Below are positions 14,430 to 22,473 of a stretch of DNA of 25,675 nucleotides, piece after piece. Numbering within the stretch: position 1 is the stretch's first letter; every line of letters begins with the position of its first letter. The position numbers and the translations under genes were made by a program. The stretch is from a virus. The notes beneath the pieces were generated by a model. The model saw only the letters and a program-made list of their open reading frames with translations. It had not been told where the DNA came from and did not search any database. The DNA lies in the IMG/VR virus record IMGVR_UViG_3300045049_000074, positions 1-25,675 of that record. The stretch is one strand, 5' to 3'.

Positions 14430-16136
14430 TCAGGTCGCGGAGACCGTCACGCCGGTGAAGATGCCGTTCCACGCCGGGGCGTAGTGGATCATCGTGCCGA
14501 ACTCGTACGTGGACGAGTCGCGGGTGAGCTGGATGTGCGGCCAGTCGATGACCAGCAGCCCCTGCACCATCCGCAGCTCGGCCGTGTGCGTCACGCCGTT
14601 CGCCGGGAAGGGGAGGTGCGGGCTGCGGAGCAGCACGACGCCCTTCGGCATGAACGGGTGCACCCGGAACCGCACCATCTCGTCGTTCGGGGACGAGAGG
14701 TTCTGGATGCCGGTCACGGCGGTGCCGATGACACCGTCGGTCTGGGACATCTGGATGCGGTAGGCGAGGCTGTTGCCCGACTTCTGGAGCGCGGTGCCCA
14801 GGCCGACCTTGACCGTGACGTCCATCCAGATTTCGGACGGCGTGGCGAAGTTGTTCAGCCACATCGACTGGAAGGCGGTCTGGAGTTCGTTGCCGGGGTT
14901 GGACGAGCCGGTCCAGGTGGTGCCGGTGGTGTTGACGTACCCGCCGTTGGCCAGGGTGTTCGGGATGAGCCCGTCGAAGCCGTTGGCGTCGAAGGAGCCG
15001 TCCGAGGACGGGGCGGCGGCGCCCGTGGTGCTGTACGTCGTCAGGGTGTAGCCGGTGGTGCTGGACGTCGAGGACGGCAGCACCTGCTGCTGGAAGGTCT
15101 CGCCGCCGGAGGCGGTGCCCACGTAGATGTTGTAGGCGACCGCGCCGGTGACGGCCGGGAACTTCACCGTGATGGTGTTGGTCGAGCCGGTCAGCGCGCC
15201 GGTGTTCACCTCGGTGGACGGGGCGGACTCGCCGAACCCGGCCACGGCGGTCACCTTGATGTAGTAGGTGGCCGCCCCGATGCTGCCTCCGCTGGAGGAG
15301 CTGGACGGGGTGACGGTGCCCATGGCGCCGACGGAGCCGAGGTAGCCGTTGCCGGTGCCGCCGCGCGCGTACAGGACCGCCCGCTCCTTGGAGAGCAGGT
15401 GGGTCCAGCTCAGCGCGTGGCGGGAGAGCTGGAGGATGTTGGCGAAGCCCTGGCCAGCGTACTGCGCGACGTCGGCCACCAGGTCCGACCGGCCCCATTC
15501 CACGTAGGACGCGGTGTGGTCGCTGGTCGAGTAGGTGATCTTCGCCGGGCGGCGCAGGCTCAGCGAACCGAAGTTGTTCGTGGTGCTCTGCGAGGAGAAG
15601 AACGGGCTGTTGGGCGCCAGGTAGTTGCTGTTGCCCGAGTTGAACGCACCCTCCAGCGCGTCCAACTGCTTCCAGTGGGTCGCCAGACCCTCGCCCTGGT
15701 CAACCGACGGAAGGTCGTTGAGCAGGGGGGTGTGCAGCGGCACCAGCTCCTTGAGCGGAGTCTGGAGGTCGTAGGGCACCGGCTGGGCGGACGGGTTCGG
15801 CGACACGGAGCCGATGCCGACCTGCCAGTCCTTGGCCACGTCCACGAGCTGCTTGAGGACGGCCGCGTCCTCCTCGGAGCCCTTGGTGACGACGGTGGAC
15901 AGCCGCTCCATCATGGCGTCCACGTCGGCCTTGGCCGGACCCGCCTTAGCCATCCGCACGGCGCTCTTGTGGCCCTCGACGCCCTTGAGCACATACTGGC
16001 CCGACTGCGCCTTGTCGATGGACGCCTGGAGGGCGTCCTTGTAGTTCTCGAACTTCTCGGCAGCGGCGGCCTTGTTGAACCGCTCACCCTCTTCGAGGTC
16101 GCCGCCGAACAGCTCCTTGAGCATGTCCTTGGACAT
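14430..16136 (-). CDS. Major capsid protein with Ig/FN3-like insertion
   Basis: 568 aa from ATG 16136 (MSKDMLKELFGG), preceded by AGGAG seven bases upstream; an in-frame codon at 16193 lacks support and overlaps the upstream gene. Residues 1-110 are mainly helical and may be a scaffolding-like delta domain. Residues ~120-270 and ~380-568 have capsid character (SYVEWGRSDLVADVAQYAGQGFANILQLSRHALSWTHLLSKERAVLY; ELQTAFQSMWLNNFATPSEIWMDVTVKVGL). Residues ~274-379 are a Ser/Thr-rich insertion resembling a fibronectin III/Ig-like domain (ATYYIKVTAVAGFGESAPSTEV; VTGAVAYNIYVGTASGGETF). HK97-fold assignment follows from context and the neighbouring protease and scaffold genes. Size and insertion are larger than the minimal ~300-400 aa capsid protein. 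Confidence 0.85.
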   Translation of the reverse strand: MSKDMLKELFGGDLEEGERFNKAAAAEKFENYKDALQASIDKAQSGQYVLKGVEGHKSAVRMAKAGPAKADVDAMMERLSTVVTKGSEEDAAVLKQLVDVAKDWQVGIGSVSPNPSAQPVPYDLQTPLKELVPLHTPLLNDLPSVDQGEGLATHWKQLDALEGAFNSGNSNYLAPNSPFFSSQSTTNNFGSLSLRRPAKITYSTSDHTASYVEWGRSDLVADVAQYAGQGFANILQLSRHALSWTHLLSKERAVLYARGGTGNGYLGSVGAMGTVTPSSSSSGGSIGAATYYIKVTAVAGFGESAPSTEVNTGALTGSTNTITVKFPAVTGAVAYNIYVGTASGGETFQQQVLPSSTSSTTGYTLTTYSTTGAAAPSSDGSFDANGFDGLIPNTLANGGYVNTTGTTWTGSSNPGNELQTAFQSMWLNNFATPSEIWMDVTVKVGLGTALQKSGNSLAYRIQMSQTDGVIGTAVTGIQNLSSPNDEMVRFRVHPFMPKGVVLLRSPHLPFPANGVTHTAELRMVQGLLVIDWPHIQLTRDSSTYEFGTMIHYAPAWNGIFTGVTVSAT

Positions 16137-16159
16137 GAGGTTTCTCCTGACGGGGGTCG

Positions 16160-17068
16160 TTACGACTCGCCCCGGTCGTTCTCGCGCAGCCATGCGCGGT
16201 AGTAGCTCCGCAGGTCGGAGGAGATGTTGGGGTCCTCCGCCATCTTGCGGAAGCGGGCCGCCTTCACGGCGCGGTCGTCCTTCGGGGCGCCGGGCTGCGG
16301 GTTCGCGCCCAGCATCACAGGTCCACCAGGGACCGGGGTCGCCTTGACCTTCGCCAGCTCGGCTTCCAGCGCCTCGATGCGCTCTCCGTCGGCCTTCCTG
16401 ACCTCTGCCACGGCGTCGGAGACCATCTTCTGGATGGCCTCGGTGTCGATCGCCGACTTGTGCATGCCGCCCATGTCGGCGCTGCCGTCGCCCTGCCCCC
16501 AGGACTTCGGCAGCATGTTCTTGAGCCCGAGGCGCTTGGCCTGGGCCACGATGTGGTCGTGGATCTCGGCGTGCGAGTGGCGCGAGCCGCGCCCGATGGC
16601 GTGGATCGCGTTGTGCAGGTCGCCCGCGTTCTCGATCGGGTAGGAGCCGTCCGGCAGCGCGTGGCCAGCCTGGGCCGCCCTGCGCCGCTCCTCGGCGGTG
16701 AACGTCCGCTTGGTGATGAGCGCGGCGATCTCCGGCTCCGGGACGACGGTCCCCTCGGCGCGGTACTCGAAGACGTCGGCCGCGCCCTTGACCAGGTCGG
16801 AGATGAAGGAGCGCAGCTCGTCGTCCTCGGCGCCCTTCTTGGCGTCGGCGCCGCGCGCGTCCTCGTCGTCCTCCTCGTCCTTCTCCTGGTCCTCCTGCTC
16901 CTCCTCGACGGCCGCCTTGAGCAGCGCCTCGACGTCCTCCTTGGAGAACATCCCGCCGTCGGCGGACTTCATGAGGATGAAGCCGGTGCCGTTCGCCGCC
17001 TCGGCGACGGCGTCCACGCGCTCCACGATGAGGTCGGTCAGCTCAGTGAACTCGGTCTGCTCGCCCAT
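16160..17068 (-). CDS. Probable scaffolding/capsid assembly protein
   Basis: 302 aa. An acidic stretch lies at residues 54-70 (EEEQEDQEKDEEDDED). It is followed by FTAEERRRAAQAGHALPDGSYPIENAGDLHNAIHAIGRG at ~122-161, the LPDGSYPI..DL.NAI motif of a small domain (DUF6582-like) common in actinophage head-assembly proteins and some host proteins. A coiled coil lies at 207-243 (AIQKMVSDAVAEVRKADGERIEALEAELAKVKA), then a basic C-terminal helix. Acidic, helical, and placed between protease and capsid genes, it fits a scaffold. ATG 17068 has AAGGAG at ideal spacing. Confidence 0.65.
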   Translation of the reverse strand: MGEQTEFTELTDLIVERVDAVAEAANGTGFILMKSADGGMFSKEDVEALLKAAVEEEQEDQEKDEEDDEDARGADAKKGAEDDELRSFISDLVKGAADVFEYRAEGTVVPEPEIAALITKRTFTAEERRRAAQAGHALPDGSYPIENAGDLHNAIHAIGRGSRHSHAEIHDHIVAQAKRLGLKNMLPKSWGQGDGSADMGGMHKSAIDTEAIQKMVSDAVAEVRKADGERIEALEAELAKVKATPVPGGPVMLGANPQPGAPKDDRAVKAARFRKMAEDPNISSDLRSYYRAWLRENDRGES

Positions 17069-17071
17069 GCG

Positions 17072-17437
17072 TTACTCCTTGGGGGCGTGCAGCTTCGCAC
17101 GGCCCTGCGGGGACCAGCCCTTGAGCTTCCCCTCCTTGACCAGCTCCCAGGTGGGCTCGTCGAAGACGGCCCCCACCAGCCAGTCGCCGGACTTGATGAC
17201 CGTGTTCTCGCTGACCTGCCAGTCGGGGCCACGGTAGATGTAGGACTCGACCACGTCGATGTGTCCTTCGGTGCCGTCCACGTGGAGGAGGCCGCTCTCG
17301 CGCGACTTGATGAAGCGCCAGGCCGCCTTCTCCAGCTCGGGGGCGGAGATGAAGTCACGCCGTCCGTCGAGACCCTTGTGGATCTTCTCGTCGGGGCCTG
17401 CCTGGTAGGCGAGCCCCAGTGCGTACCGCTGCTCCAC
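17072..17437 (-). CDS. XkdF-like putative capsid maturation serine protease
   Basis: 121 aa. Its pattern matches the XkdF family: H52 in LLHVDG, H59 with GHIDVVESYIYRG, GDWLVGAVFDEPTWELVKEGKLKGWSPQG, with Ser109 in the GWSxxG motif as the likely nucleophile. Such proteases cut the scaffold and capsid precursor during head maturation. The start is a GTG at 17437 with GGAG about 10 nt upstream, 3 nt after the portal stop. It is shorter than many XkdF proteins because it lacks extensions at both ends. Order portal, protease, scaffold, capsid is standard. Confidence 0.75.
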   Translation of the reverse strand: MEQRYALGLAYQAGPDEKIHKGLDGRRDFISAPELEKAAWRFIKSRESGLLHVDGTEGHIDVVESYIYRGPDWQVSENTVIKSGDWLVGAVFDEPTWELVKEGKLKGWSPQGRAKLHAPKE

Positions 17438-17440
17438 TGG

Positions 17441-19306
17441 TCAACTCCAATCGCAGCGCGGGTCGTCGGCCAGCTCGGGAGCGTCGGCCGGTGTCAGGTG
17501 CTCGAAGTGGAAGCGCCTGGAGGGATTCGGGTGCTTGGCCGCCCACTTGGCAAAGGCGACCGCTTCGGCCGCCTTCTGGGTGGTGCTACTAGATTGGGAG
17601 GAAGTAGTAGTTGGCTGGGACTTGGGCTTGGTCCCAGCACCCCCAGGCTTCGCGCCGCCGCCGTTGGGCGCCCCGGTCTGCATCGGCTGGCCGGGCTGTT
17701 GCGGCTGGTACTCGGCCGGTTCGACCATGACGCCGCTGGGCGCCAGCTTGGAGGAGCCGTTGAGGAACACCACGCCGCGCGTGGTCTCCAGCATCGCCAT
17801 GTCGGCCTCGGGGAACTGGTACAGCGGCAGGTTGTTGCGCGCCCTGTCCTCGTTCAGCGTGGCGCGGCCGGACCGCACCCGGTTCTCCCACACCTGGTCC
17901 TGCGCCGCCTCGTCCTGGGAGTCCAGGCCGAGGAACTTGTGCACGACCTCGGGGCGGATGTTGAGCTGCTCGTGGCTGATGCGGGACACCTGCTGGGAGA
18001 ACCACTCGGTGTCCGGCCGGGTGGCCTGGCGCTCGTAGTTGTCGGCGCTCGCCTCGTGCCAGCCGGAGTCGCCCAGCCCCTTGGCCTCGGTGAAGCCGAG
18101 CTTGCCGATGGGGATATCGAAGTGCATGGCCAGCAGCTTGATCAGGAACAGGTCGTAGTCGGGCTTGTACCGCTCGTCCACGTTGCCCGTCTCGACCGCC
18201 TTCTGGCCGGGCGCCAGGACCGTCAGGCGCTGGCGGGCGACGGTGTCACCGGCCAGTTCCGCGTTCAGCGCATCCTGCCACATGCGGCGCTGCTGGGCCG
18301 TCATCTCGCCGTAGTCACCCTGGGTGAGCTGCGACTCGATCCACGCCCTGGGGATGACTCCGTCGTCGTACTCGGCGAGCATCCACCCCTGGCGCTTGAG
18401 GTAGAGCTTGGCGGAGATCAGCGCCTGCTCGACCGGCGACATGCCGAACGGCGACTGGACCTTGTCGCCGCCGCGCGTGAAGTAGTACATCTCACCGGCG
18501 CGGTAGGCGTTGGGGATCGCTGGCTTGCCGTCGATGTCGATCGTGGTGGCCAGGTACTCGCCGCGCGGGAAGCCGTACAGGATCTGCTGGAAGGCCGGGT
18601 AAGGGGCCTGCGGCTTGCCGCCCCTTACGTCGCGCAGCGGCTTGATGGTGGCGCCGTCGATCAGGTCGAGGGAGTACAGCTCGCCGCCGTAGGTGCGCTG
18701 CGGGTACACCACCCAGGCGTCGATGACCAGGTACTGCTCCAGCGCCTGGTAGCACCAGTCCTCCCAGATGAAGTCCTGGTTCTTGCCGGGGAAGCGCCAG
18801 AAGGCGTTCGCCTTCTCGATGTCGGCCGCGTACTCCTTGGCGAGCTGCGCCTCGATGTCCTGCTTCGGCTTGTTGGAGCGGGCCGCCTCGCGGTTGACCG
18901 CCCAGGGGGCGACGGTGAAGGTCCAGTCGCGGGCGGCGATCTCCTTCTTGCGCAGCTCGATGCAGCGCCGCACCAGGTCGATCTTGGTGGACGCCTCGCG
19001 CAGGTCGTGGAAGGCGATCCTGGGCGAGACCGTCGGGTCGATGTTCCAGGTGACCGGGTACTCGGTGTACCGGGGGTCCACCACGCCGTCCGGGCGCGGC
19101 TGGTCCAGCCCGACGGGCGTGAACGGCACGTTCGGGCCGAACAGGTTCATCCACGACGGGTCGCGCGGCAGCATCCTGCCCGGCTCGTAGCCGGAGCCGT
19201 CGGACGCGGTCAGCATGTTGACGACCATGTCCATCGGGAGCTGCTGGACCTTGGCCGGGGACAGGGACTGGGCGGGGGCACGCCGGAAGGGGTTACGCAG
19301 TGCCAC
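17441..19306 (-). CDS. Portal protein
   Basis: 621 aa. It forms the dodecameric channel at the capsid vertex through which DNA is packaged. Portal-like features include ASTKIDLVRRCIELRKKEIAARDW near residues 104-129, FIWEDWCYQALEQYLVIDAWVVYPQR, the GMSPVEQALISAKLYLKRQGWMLAEYDDGVIPRAWIES region, and the long helix region with AMHFDIPIGKLGFTEAKG. The C-terminus carries a Gly/Pro/Gln/Ser/Thr linker (~540-580) and a short extension AVAFAKWAAKHPNPSRRFHFEHLTPADAPEL that recurs at the ends of actinophage portals. The start is GTG 19306 with AGGAGGAGG upstream, and it overlaps the terminase stop by 14 nt. Confidence 0.92.
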   Translation of the reverse strand: MALRNPFRRAPAQSLSPAKVQQLPMDMVVNMLTASDGSGYEPGRMLPRDPSWMNLFGPNVPFTPVGLDQPRPDGVVDPRYTEYPVTWNIDPTVSPRIAFHDLREASTKIDLVRRCIELRKKEIAARDWTFTVAPWAVNREAARSNKPKQDIEAQLAKEYAADIEKANAFWRFPGKNQDFIWEDWCYQALEQYLVIDAWVVYPQRTYGGELYSLDLIDGATIKPLRDVRGGKPQAPYPAFQQILYGFPRGEYLATTIDIDGKPAIPNAYRAGEMYYFTRGGDKVQSPFGMSPVEQALISAKLYLKRQGWMLAEYDDGVIPRAWIESQLTQGDYGEMTAQQRRMWQDALNAELAGDTVARQRLTVLAPGQKAVETGNVDERYKPDYDLFLIKLLAMHFDIPIGKLGFTEAKGLGDSGWHEASADNYERQATRPDTEWFSQQVSRISHEQLNIRPEVVHKFLGLDSQDEAAQDQVWENRVRSGRATLNEDRARNNLPLYQFPEADMAMLETTRGVVFLNGSSKLAPSGVMVEPAEYQPQQPGQPMQTGAPNGGGAKPGGAGTKPKSQPTTTSSQSSSTTQKAAEAVAFAKWAAKHPNPSRRFHFEHLTPADAPELADDPRCDWS

Positions 19307-20840
19307 GTTCGTCCTCCTCCTGCGGCCGGTGGTCGTTCAGCAGGGTCACGCCCCGCTCCCGGAGCAGGGAATCCATGAAGGTGTAGACGCCGGAGCCTTC
19401 GAGCAGCAGGCGGGTGGCGGCCTGCGTGAAGGCGTCCACCATGTCGTCGTGCGCGGCGTTGGGGAAGGCTGCGGCCTCGTCAACGAAGTCTTCGACGTCG
19501 AAGCCGAGATGCTCGGCGCAGCGGGCGGAGGGCAGCCACACGTTGCGCGCTTCGCAGAAGGGGGCCACCGCGTAGGCACGAGCCTGCTTGGAGTCCCTGG
19601 GGGTGTAGGGGACGATGCCTGGGATCTCCTTGCGCAGCTTGGAGATGACGGCCGGTCCGTTCGCCTTGTCCTCGATCAGCTTGAGCGAGGACTGGGGCCA
19701 CTTGTAGGTCATGGCGCAGACCGCCTCGACGGTGGCGGTGAAGTCCATGCGCCTGCGCACCATGTCGAGGAGGTACATGTCGGCGCCCTGCTTGAGCCAC
19801 ACCTGGCCGACGACGTAGTCGGAGCCGTCGGTGTCCTTGAAGGACATGTCCCAGGACTGGATCATGCGCCCCTGGGAGTGGCACTTCATGATCCCGCTGC
19901 CTGGGCTCGCCTCGAAGGCGCGCGGGATGTCGTAGCGCTGCCACCACTCACGGCGCAGGATGTTGCCCTCGGCGGGCGCTGGCCGCTGCTGGTACAGGGC
20001 GGCCCAGTCGCGGCTGCCGACGCGCCGCTTGATCTTCTCCCACTCGAACTCGCGCCCCTCGCGGGCGGAGATCATGTACTCGCCCTCGGCGCGCCCCAGG
20101 ATGTCGGTCGCCGGGTTCTCGCACTGGGCGGGAATGACGATCTGCTCCCACTGGTCAACAGTGGGATCGAGTTCCGCCTGTTCGAGCAACTGGCCCGCCA
20201 GGTCCGCCTCGTGCCAGCGGGTCAGCACCATCACGACGGGGGCGCCTGGCGCCAGACGGGTCGTGACGGTTCCCGTCCACCAGTCCCAAGCGATCTGCTG
20301 GAGACGCTCGGACTCTGTCTGGGTCCTGCCCTTGACCGGGTCATCGATGATGACCAGGTCGGCCGGACGTCCAGTCAGGGCGCCACCCGTACCGGCACAG
20401 AAGATGCCGCCGCGCGCTCCCTCGATCGACCAGTTACCGGCGGCCTTGTTGCCTCGGCGGGGCCGTATACCGAGGTCGAGGAGTCCCTCCTGGCCCTGGA
20501 AGGTCTCCACGTCCTGGCGGATCACCCGGCCCCAGCGCCGGGCGGTCTCCAGGTCGTACGAGGCGATCACGATCCGCAGGTCCGGGTCGCGGAGCAGCAT
20601 CCACAGCGGGAAGTAGTGGCTGATCCGCTCCGACTTCCCCTCCTGCGGTGGCATGCAGACCAGGAGCCTCTTGATCCTGCCCTCGGCGACCCCAACGAGG
20701 GACTCGTCTATCTTCGTCAGGGCCGGGGTGTCCACCGTCCCGTGGTACAGCGCCTTGGCTAGGTCGCCCGGCCTTGCGAACTGCGGCGCGGAGGCGAGCG
20801 CGTCGGCTGCCGTAGACCAGAAGTCGTCGTTTCTCCCCAC
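19293..20840 (-). CDS. terL: Terminase large subunit
   Basis: 515 aa packaging motor. The ATPase domain has a deviant Walker A PPQEGKS (64-70), Walker B DLVIIDD (161-167) and the coupling region VLTRWHEADLAG (205-215). The C-terminal RNase H-like nuclease has acidic residues in SWDMSFKDTDGSD (D331), LIEDKANG (E390/D391) and NAAHDDMVDAF (D465/D466). It pumps DNA into the prohead through the portal encoded next, and cuts it. The start is GTG 20840 with AGGAGGGGGG nine bases upstream. A terminase small subunit is not visible next to it, although it is commonly adjacent. Confidence 0.96.
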   Translation of the reverse strand: MGRNDDFWSTAADALASAPQFARPGDLAKALYHGTVDTPALTKIDESLVGVAEGRIKRLLVCMPPQEGKSERISHYFPLWMLLRDPDLRIVIASYDLETARRWGRVIRQDVETFQGQEGLLDLGIRPRRGNKAAGNWSIEGARGGIFCAGTGGALTGRPADLVIIDDPVKGRTQTESERLQQIAWDWWTGTVTTRLAPGAPVVMVLTRWHEADLAGQLLEQAELDPTVDQWEQIVIPAQCENPATDILGRAEGEYMISAREGREFEWEKIKRRVGSRDWAALYQQRPAPAEGNILRREWWQRYDIPRAFEASPGSGIMKCHSQGRMIQSWDMSFKDTDGSDYVVGQVWLKQGADMYLLDMVRRRMDFTATVEAVCAMTYKWPQSSLKLIEDKANGPAVISKLRKEIPGIVPYTPRDSKQARAYAVAPFCEARNVWLPSARCAEHLGFDVEDFVDEAAAFPNAAHDDMVDAFTQAATRLLLEGSGVYTFMDSLLRERGVTLLNDHRPQEEDERGTA

Positions 20841-20928
20841 GCTTTCGCCCCCCTCCTGTCACTACCACCAGCAGCAGCACGAAGAAGATGATCAGGAAGG
20901 GGGTGAAGGCGAGGGCGTCAAGCCCCAC
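20434..20928 (-). CDS. Possible small membrane protein (second holin-like) overlapping terminase start; 3' end uncertain
   Basis: Between the lysin stop and the terminase start the minus strand encodes, from a GTG at 20928 sharing one base with the lysin TAG, VGLDALAFTPFLIIFFVLLLVVV followed by GGGRKRGEKRR. This is an 18-residue hydrophobic helix with a basic tail. The first ~20 codons nearly all end in G or C, as in real genes here, and the signal fades at the terminase ribosome site. The frame stays open to 20434 only by running antisense-quality sequence through terminase, so the true end is doubtful. A lysis-block membrane peptide is plausible. No strong ribosome site is seen. Confidence 0.35.
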   Translation of the reverse strand: MGLDALAFTPFLIIFFVLLLVVVTGGGRKRGEKRRLLVYGSRRARLRAAVRKAGRPSQGAVPRDGGHPGPDEDRRVPRWGRRGQDQEAPGLHATAGGEVGADQPLLPAVDAAPRPGPADRDRLVRPGDRPALGPGDPPGRGDLPGPGGTPRPRYTAPPRQQGRR

Positions 20929-22001
20929 TAGAGCCCGCAGCCGAAGGCGGCGTTCGTGGTCCAGGCGCTCGGCCCCTGCGCGGCCAGGATCTTGAGCGAG
21001 ACGGCGTACTGCTCGGCCAGGGTCGCCTCGTAGGGCCGGGCGGCGTACTGCTGGCCGCCGTAGGCGTCCCAGGTGGCCTGCTGGATCTGGAAGTAGCCGG
21101 TCGAAGTTGAGTCGCCGTAGCTCAGGTTCTGTCCGCCCGACTCGTGCTGCACGATGCACTGCCACGCGGCCGACAGGTCGGACACGCTCGCCGGGCCGCC
21201 GGGGGCGGAGACGGTTACCGCGCGCGGGGCGGGGGAAGGCTGATGGTGATGCACCGGGCCGGGCGCCGGGGACGAGGGAGCGGCCCCTCCGGCGTCCGGC
21301 CGCACCGCGCCGAGGATGTGCCAGCCGCTGCCGCCGACCGGCGCACGGCTGGACAGCGGCTCCTCCGCCACCCCGCCGTTGGCGTGCCGGGTCGCGGTGT
21401 CGATGAGCATCCCGCCGCCCACGTACAGGCCGACGTGGTCCGCGTAGGAGGCGCTGTAGCCGAAGGCGATGATGTCACCCGGCTGGAGTGCGCCCAGCGA
21501 GACGTGGTGCAGGGAGTGCCACTGCTCGTCGGCGGTCCGTGGGATGCTCACTCCGGCGCGCAGCCACGCCTGGGAGGTGAGGCCGGAGCAGTCGATGCCG
21601 CCTGGGCCGTCGCCGCCGTACAGGTAGGGGGTGCCGATCATGGACTTGGCCCAGGCGACGGCGGTCTGCGCGGCGGCCGAGCCGCCCGCGTGCGCGCCGG
21701 AGGACTGCTGGCCGACGTGGGCGATGTGCGCGGCGTGCAGCTCGTGCTGGGAGTGCACGGTGACGCCCTGCGGGCTGCTGGGGGCGCGGCGGCGGCCGGT
21801 GCCGGGGTGGATGGCCAGCACCTGGCCTGGGTAGATCAGGTTCGGGTTGTCGCCGACGACGCCGACGTTGTCCTGGTACAGCTCGGGCCAGCTCTCGTCG
21901 TACTGGGGGGCGATGGAGGACAGCATGTCGCCCGGCTTGACGGTGTAGTGCTGCCCGGTGTCGATGACCGGGATGCTGCCCGTGTCCACGATGGCGCTCA
22001 T
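20928..22001 (-). CDS. Endolysin: LysM, NlpC/P60 peptidase and transglycosylase-like domains
   Basis: 357 aa from ATG 22001 with GAGGAG six bases upstream; a longer frame from 22076 has no support. Domains in order: LysM peptidoglycan-binding (~18-67, HYTVKPGDMLSSIAPQYDE to NLIYPGQVLAIHPG); NlpC/P60 endopeptidase (~110-235) with Cys138 in GGIDCSGL and His189 in ADHVGLYVG; a Pro/His linker; and a transglycosylase-like/resuscitation-promoting-factor-like domain (~275-357) with Glu287 in CIVQHESGG and TGYFQIQQATWDAYGG. It would cut both the peptide stem and the glycan of the cell wall. No signal peptide is seen, so it probably depends on a holin. It could instead be a virion-associated lysin. 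Confidence 0.92.
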   Translation of the reverse strand: MSAIVDTGSIPVIDTGQHYTVKPGDMLSSIAPQYDESWPELYQDNVGVVGDNPNLIYPGQVLAIHPGTGRRRAPSSPQGVTVHSQHELHAAHIAHVGQQSSGAHAGGSAAAQTAVAWAKSMIGTPYLYGGDGPGGIDCSGLTSQAWLRAGVSIPRTADEQWHSLHHVSLGALQPGDIIAFGYSASYADHVGLYVGGGMLIDTATRHANGGVAEEPLSSRAPVGGSGWHILGAVRPDAGGAAPSSPAPGPVHHHQPSPAPRAVTVSAPGGPASVSDLSAAWQCIVQHESGGQNLSYGDSTSTGYFQIQQATWDAYGGQQYAARPYEATLAEQYAVSLKILAAQGPSAWTTNAAFGCGL

Positions 22002-22002
22002 G

Positions 22003-22155
22003 TCACTCCTCGGGGGGAAGTCTCTTGATCGCTGCCTCGGCGATCTTGTGTTCGTAGGTCTGTGCCAGCTTCTCACAGTCGCTACATAGCCTAGGTAGGC
22101 CCTCTGGGGTCCAGACGCACTGCTTGCATGCGCTCTGCTCGTGGTAGAAGCTCAC
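22003..22155 (-). CDS. 50-aa Cys-rich (zinc-knuckle-like) peptide
   Basis: A tiny gene starting at GTG 22155 and ending TGA 22003. The peptide has paired cysteines CKQC (10-13) and CSDC (24-27), an arrangement that can bind one zinc ion, followed by a charged helix EKLAQTYEHKIAEAAIKRL. The start shares a GTGA overlap with the stop of the upstream membrane gene, and the stop lies 1 nt from the lysin ATG, strong signs of real coupled translation. Similar small Cys4 proteins are common in actinophages. Function unknown. Confidence 0.7.
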   Translation of the reverse strand: MSFYHEQSACKQCVWTPEGLPRLCSDCEKLAQTYEHKIAEAAIKRLPPEE

Positions 22156-22427
22156 TCGCGGCTCTCCAGCAGGTCATCGATGCGCCGTTCGAGCGTGAGG
22201 ATGGCGTCCACGGCGACCTGGAGCCGGTCCACGTCCTTGCCGTTGACGTAGGCGAGCACCGGCTGGGTGATCGCGGAGTACCAGGTGAGCCAGTAGAGGA
22301 ACTGGAAGCCGCCCTTGTCCAGGTGGGGGAAGAGGTGCTCGGCGATGGCGACCAGGTTGACCAGCACGAAGGTCTGGATGACACCCGCCGGGGAGCCGAA
22401 CCACTCCCCGAATCGCTTAAGAATCAT
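22152..22427 (-). CDS. Two-helix membrane protein, probable holin
   Basis: 91 aa from ATG 22427, chosen because AGGGGG lies six bases upstream; an upstream GTG at 22445 would overlap that ribosome site and the promoter. Two hydrophobic segments (SPAGVIQTFVLVNLVAIAEHLF and FQFLYWLTWYSAITQPVLAYV) are followed by a coiled-coil tail DVDRLQVAVDAILTLERRIDDLL. The topology resembles small 'low-affinity iron permease-like' membrane proteins, which in phages are found beside lysins. A holin that releases the lysin is the best guess from context. It is the first gene of the leftward block. Confidence 0.65.
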   Translation of the reverse strand: MILKRFGEWFGSPAGVIQTFVLVNLVAIAEHLFPHLDKGGFQFLYWLTWYSAITQPVLAYVNGKDVDRLQVAVDAILTLERRIDDLLESRE

Positions 22428-22438
22428 GAATTGCCCCC

Positions 22439-22467
22439 TTGACACCCCCCAGAGGGCATTTTACGGT
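22439..22467 (+). promoter_or_regulatory. Sigma70-like promoter for the rightward small-gene operon (leaderless)
   Basis: A perfect -35 TTGACA (22439-22444), a 17-nt spacer and a -10 TACGGT (22462-22467, fitting TAnnnT used in actinobacteria). Transcription starting 7 nt after the -10 would begin on the A of ATG 22474, with no room for a ribosome site. The same intergenic gap contains TAAAAT on the minus strand (22463-22458), a weak candidate for a divergent promoter of the leftward operon. Confidence 0.75.
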
Positions 22468-22473
22468 CTTTAC

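Noticed and set aside
14484-16202. 572-aa plus-strand open frame
   Set aside because: It is the antisense shadow of the capsid gene, with no motif or start signal.
17589-17640. 8-bp inverted repeat in the portal linker coding region
   Set aside because: GCTGGGAC/GTCCCAGC pairs, but it lies in a repetitive linker inside a gene and is short enough to arise by chance.
16460-19378. 972-aa plus-strand open frame
   Set aside because: It is antisense to portal, protease and scaffold genes. Stop codons are rare in this frame because of high GC; no domain is visible.
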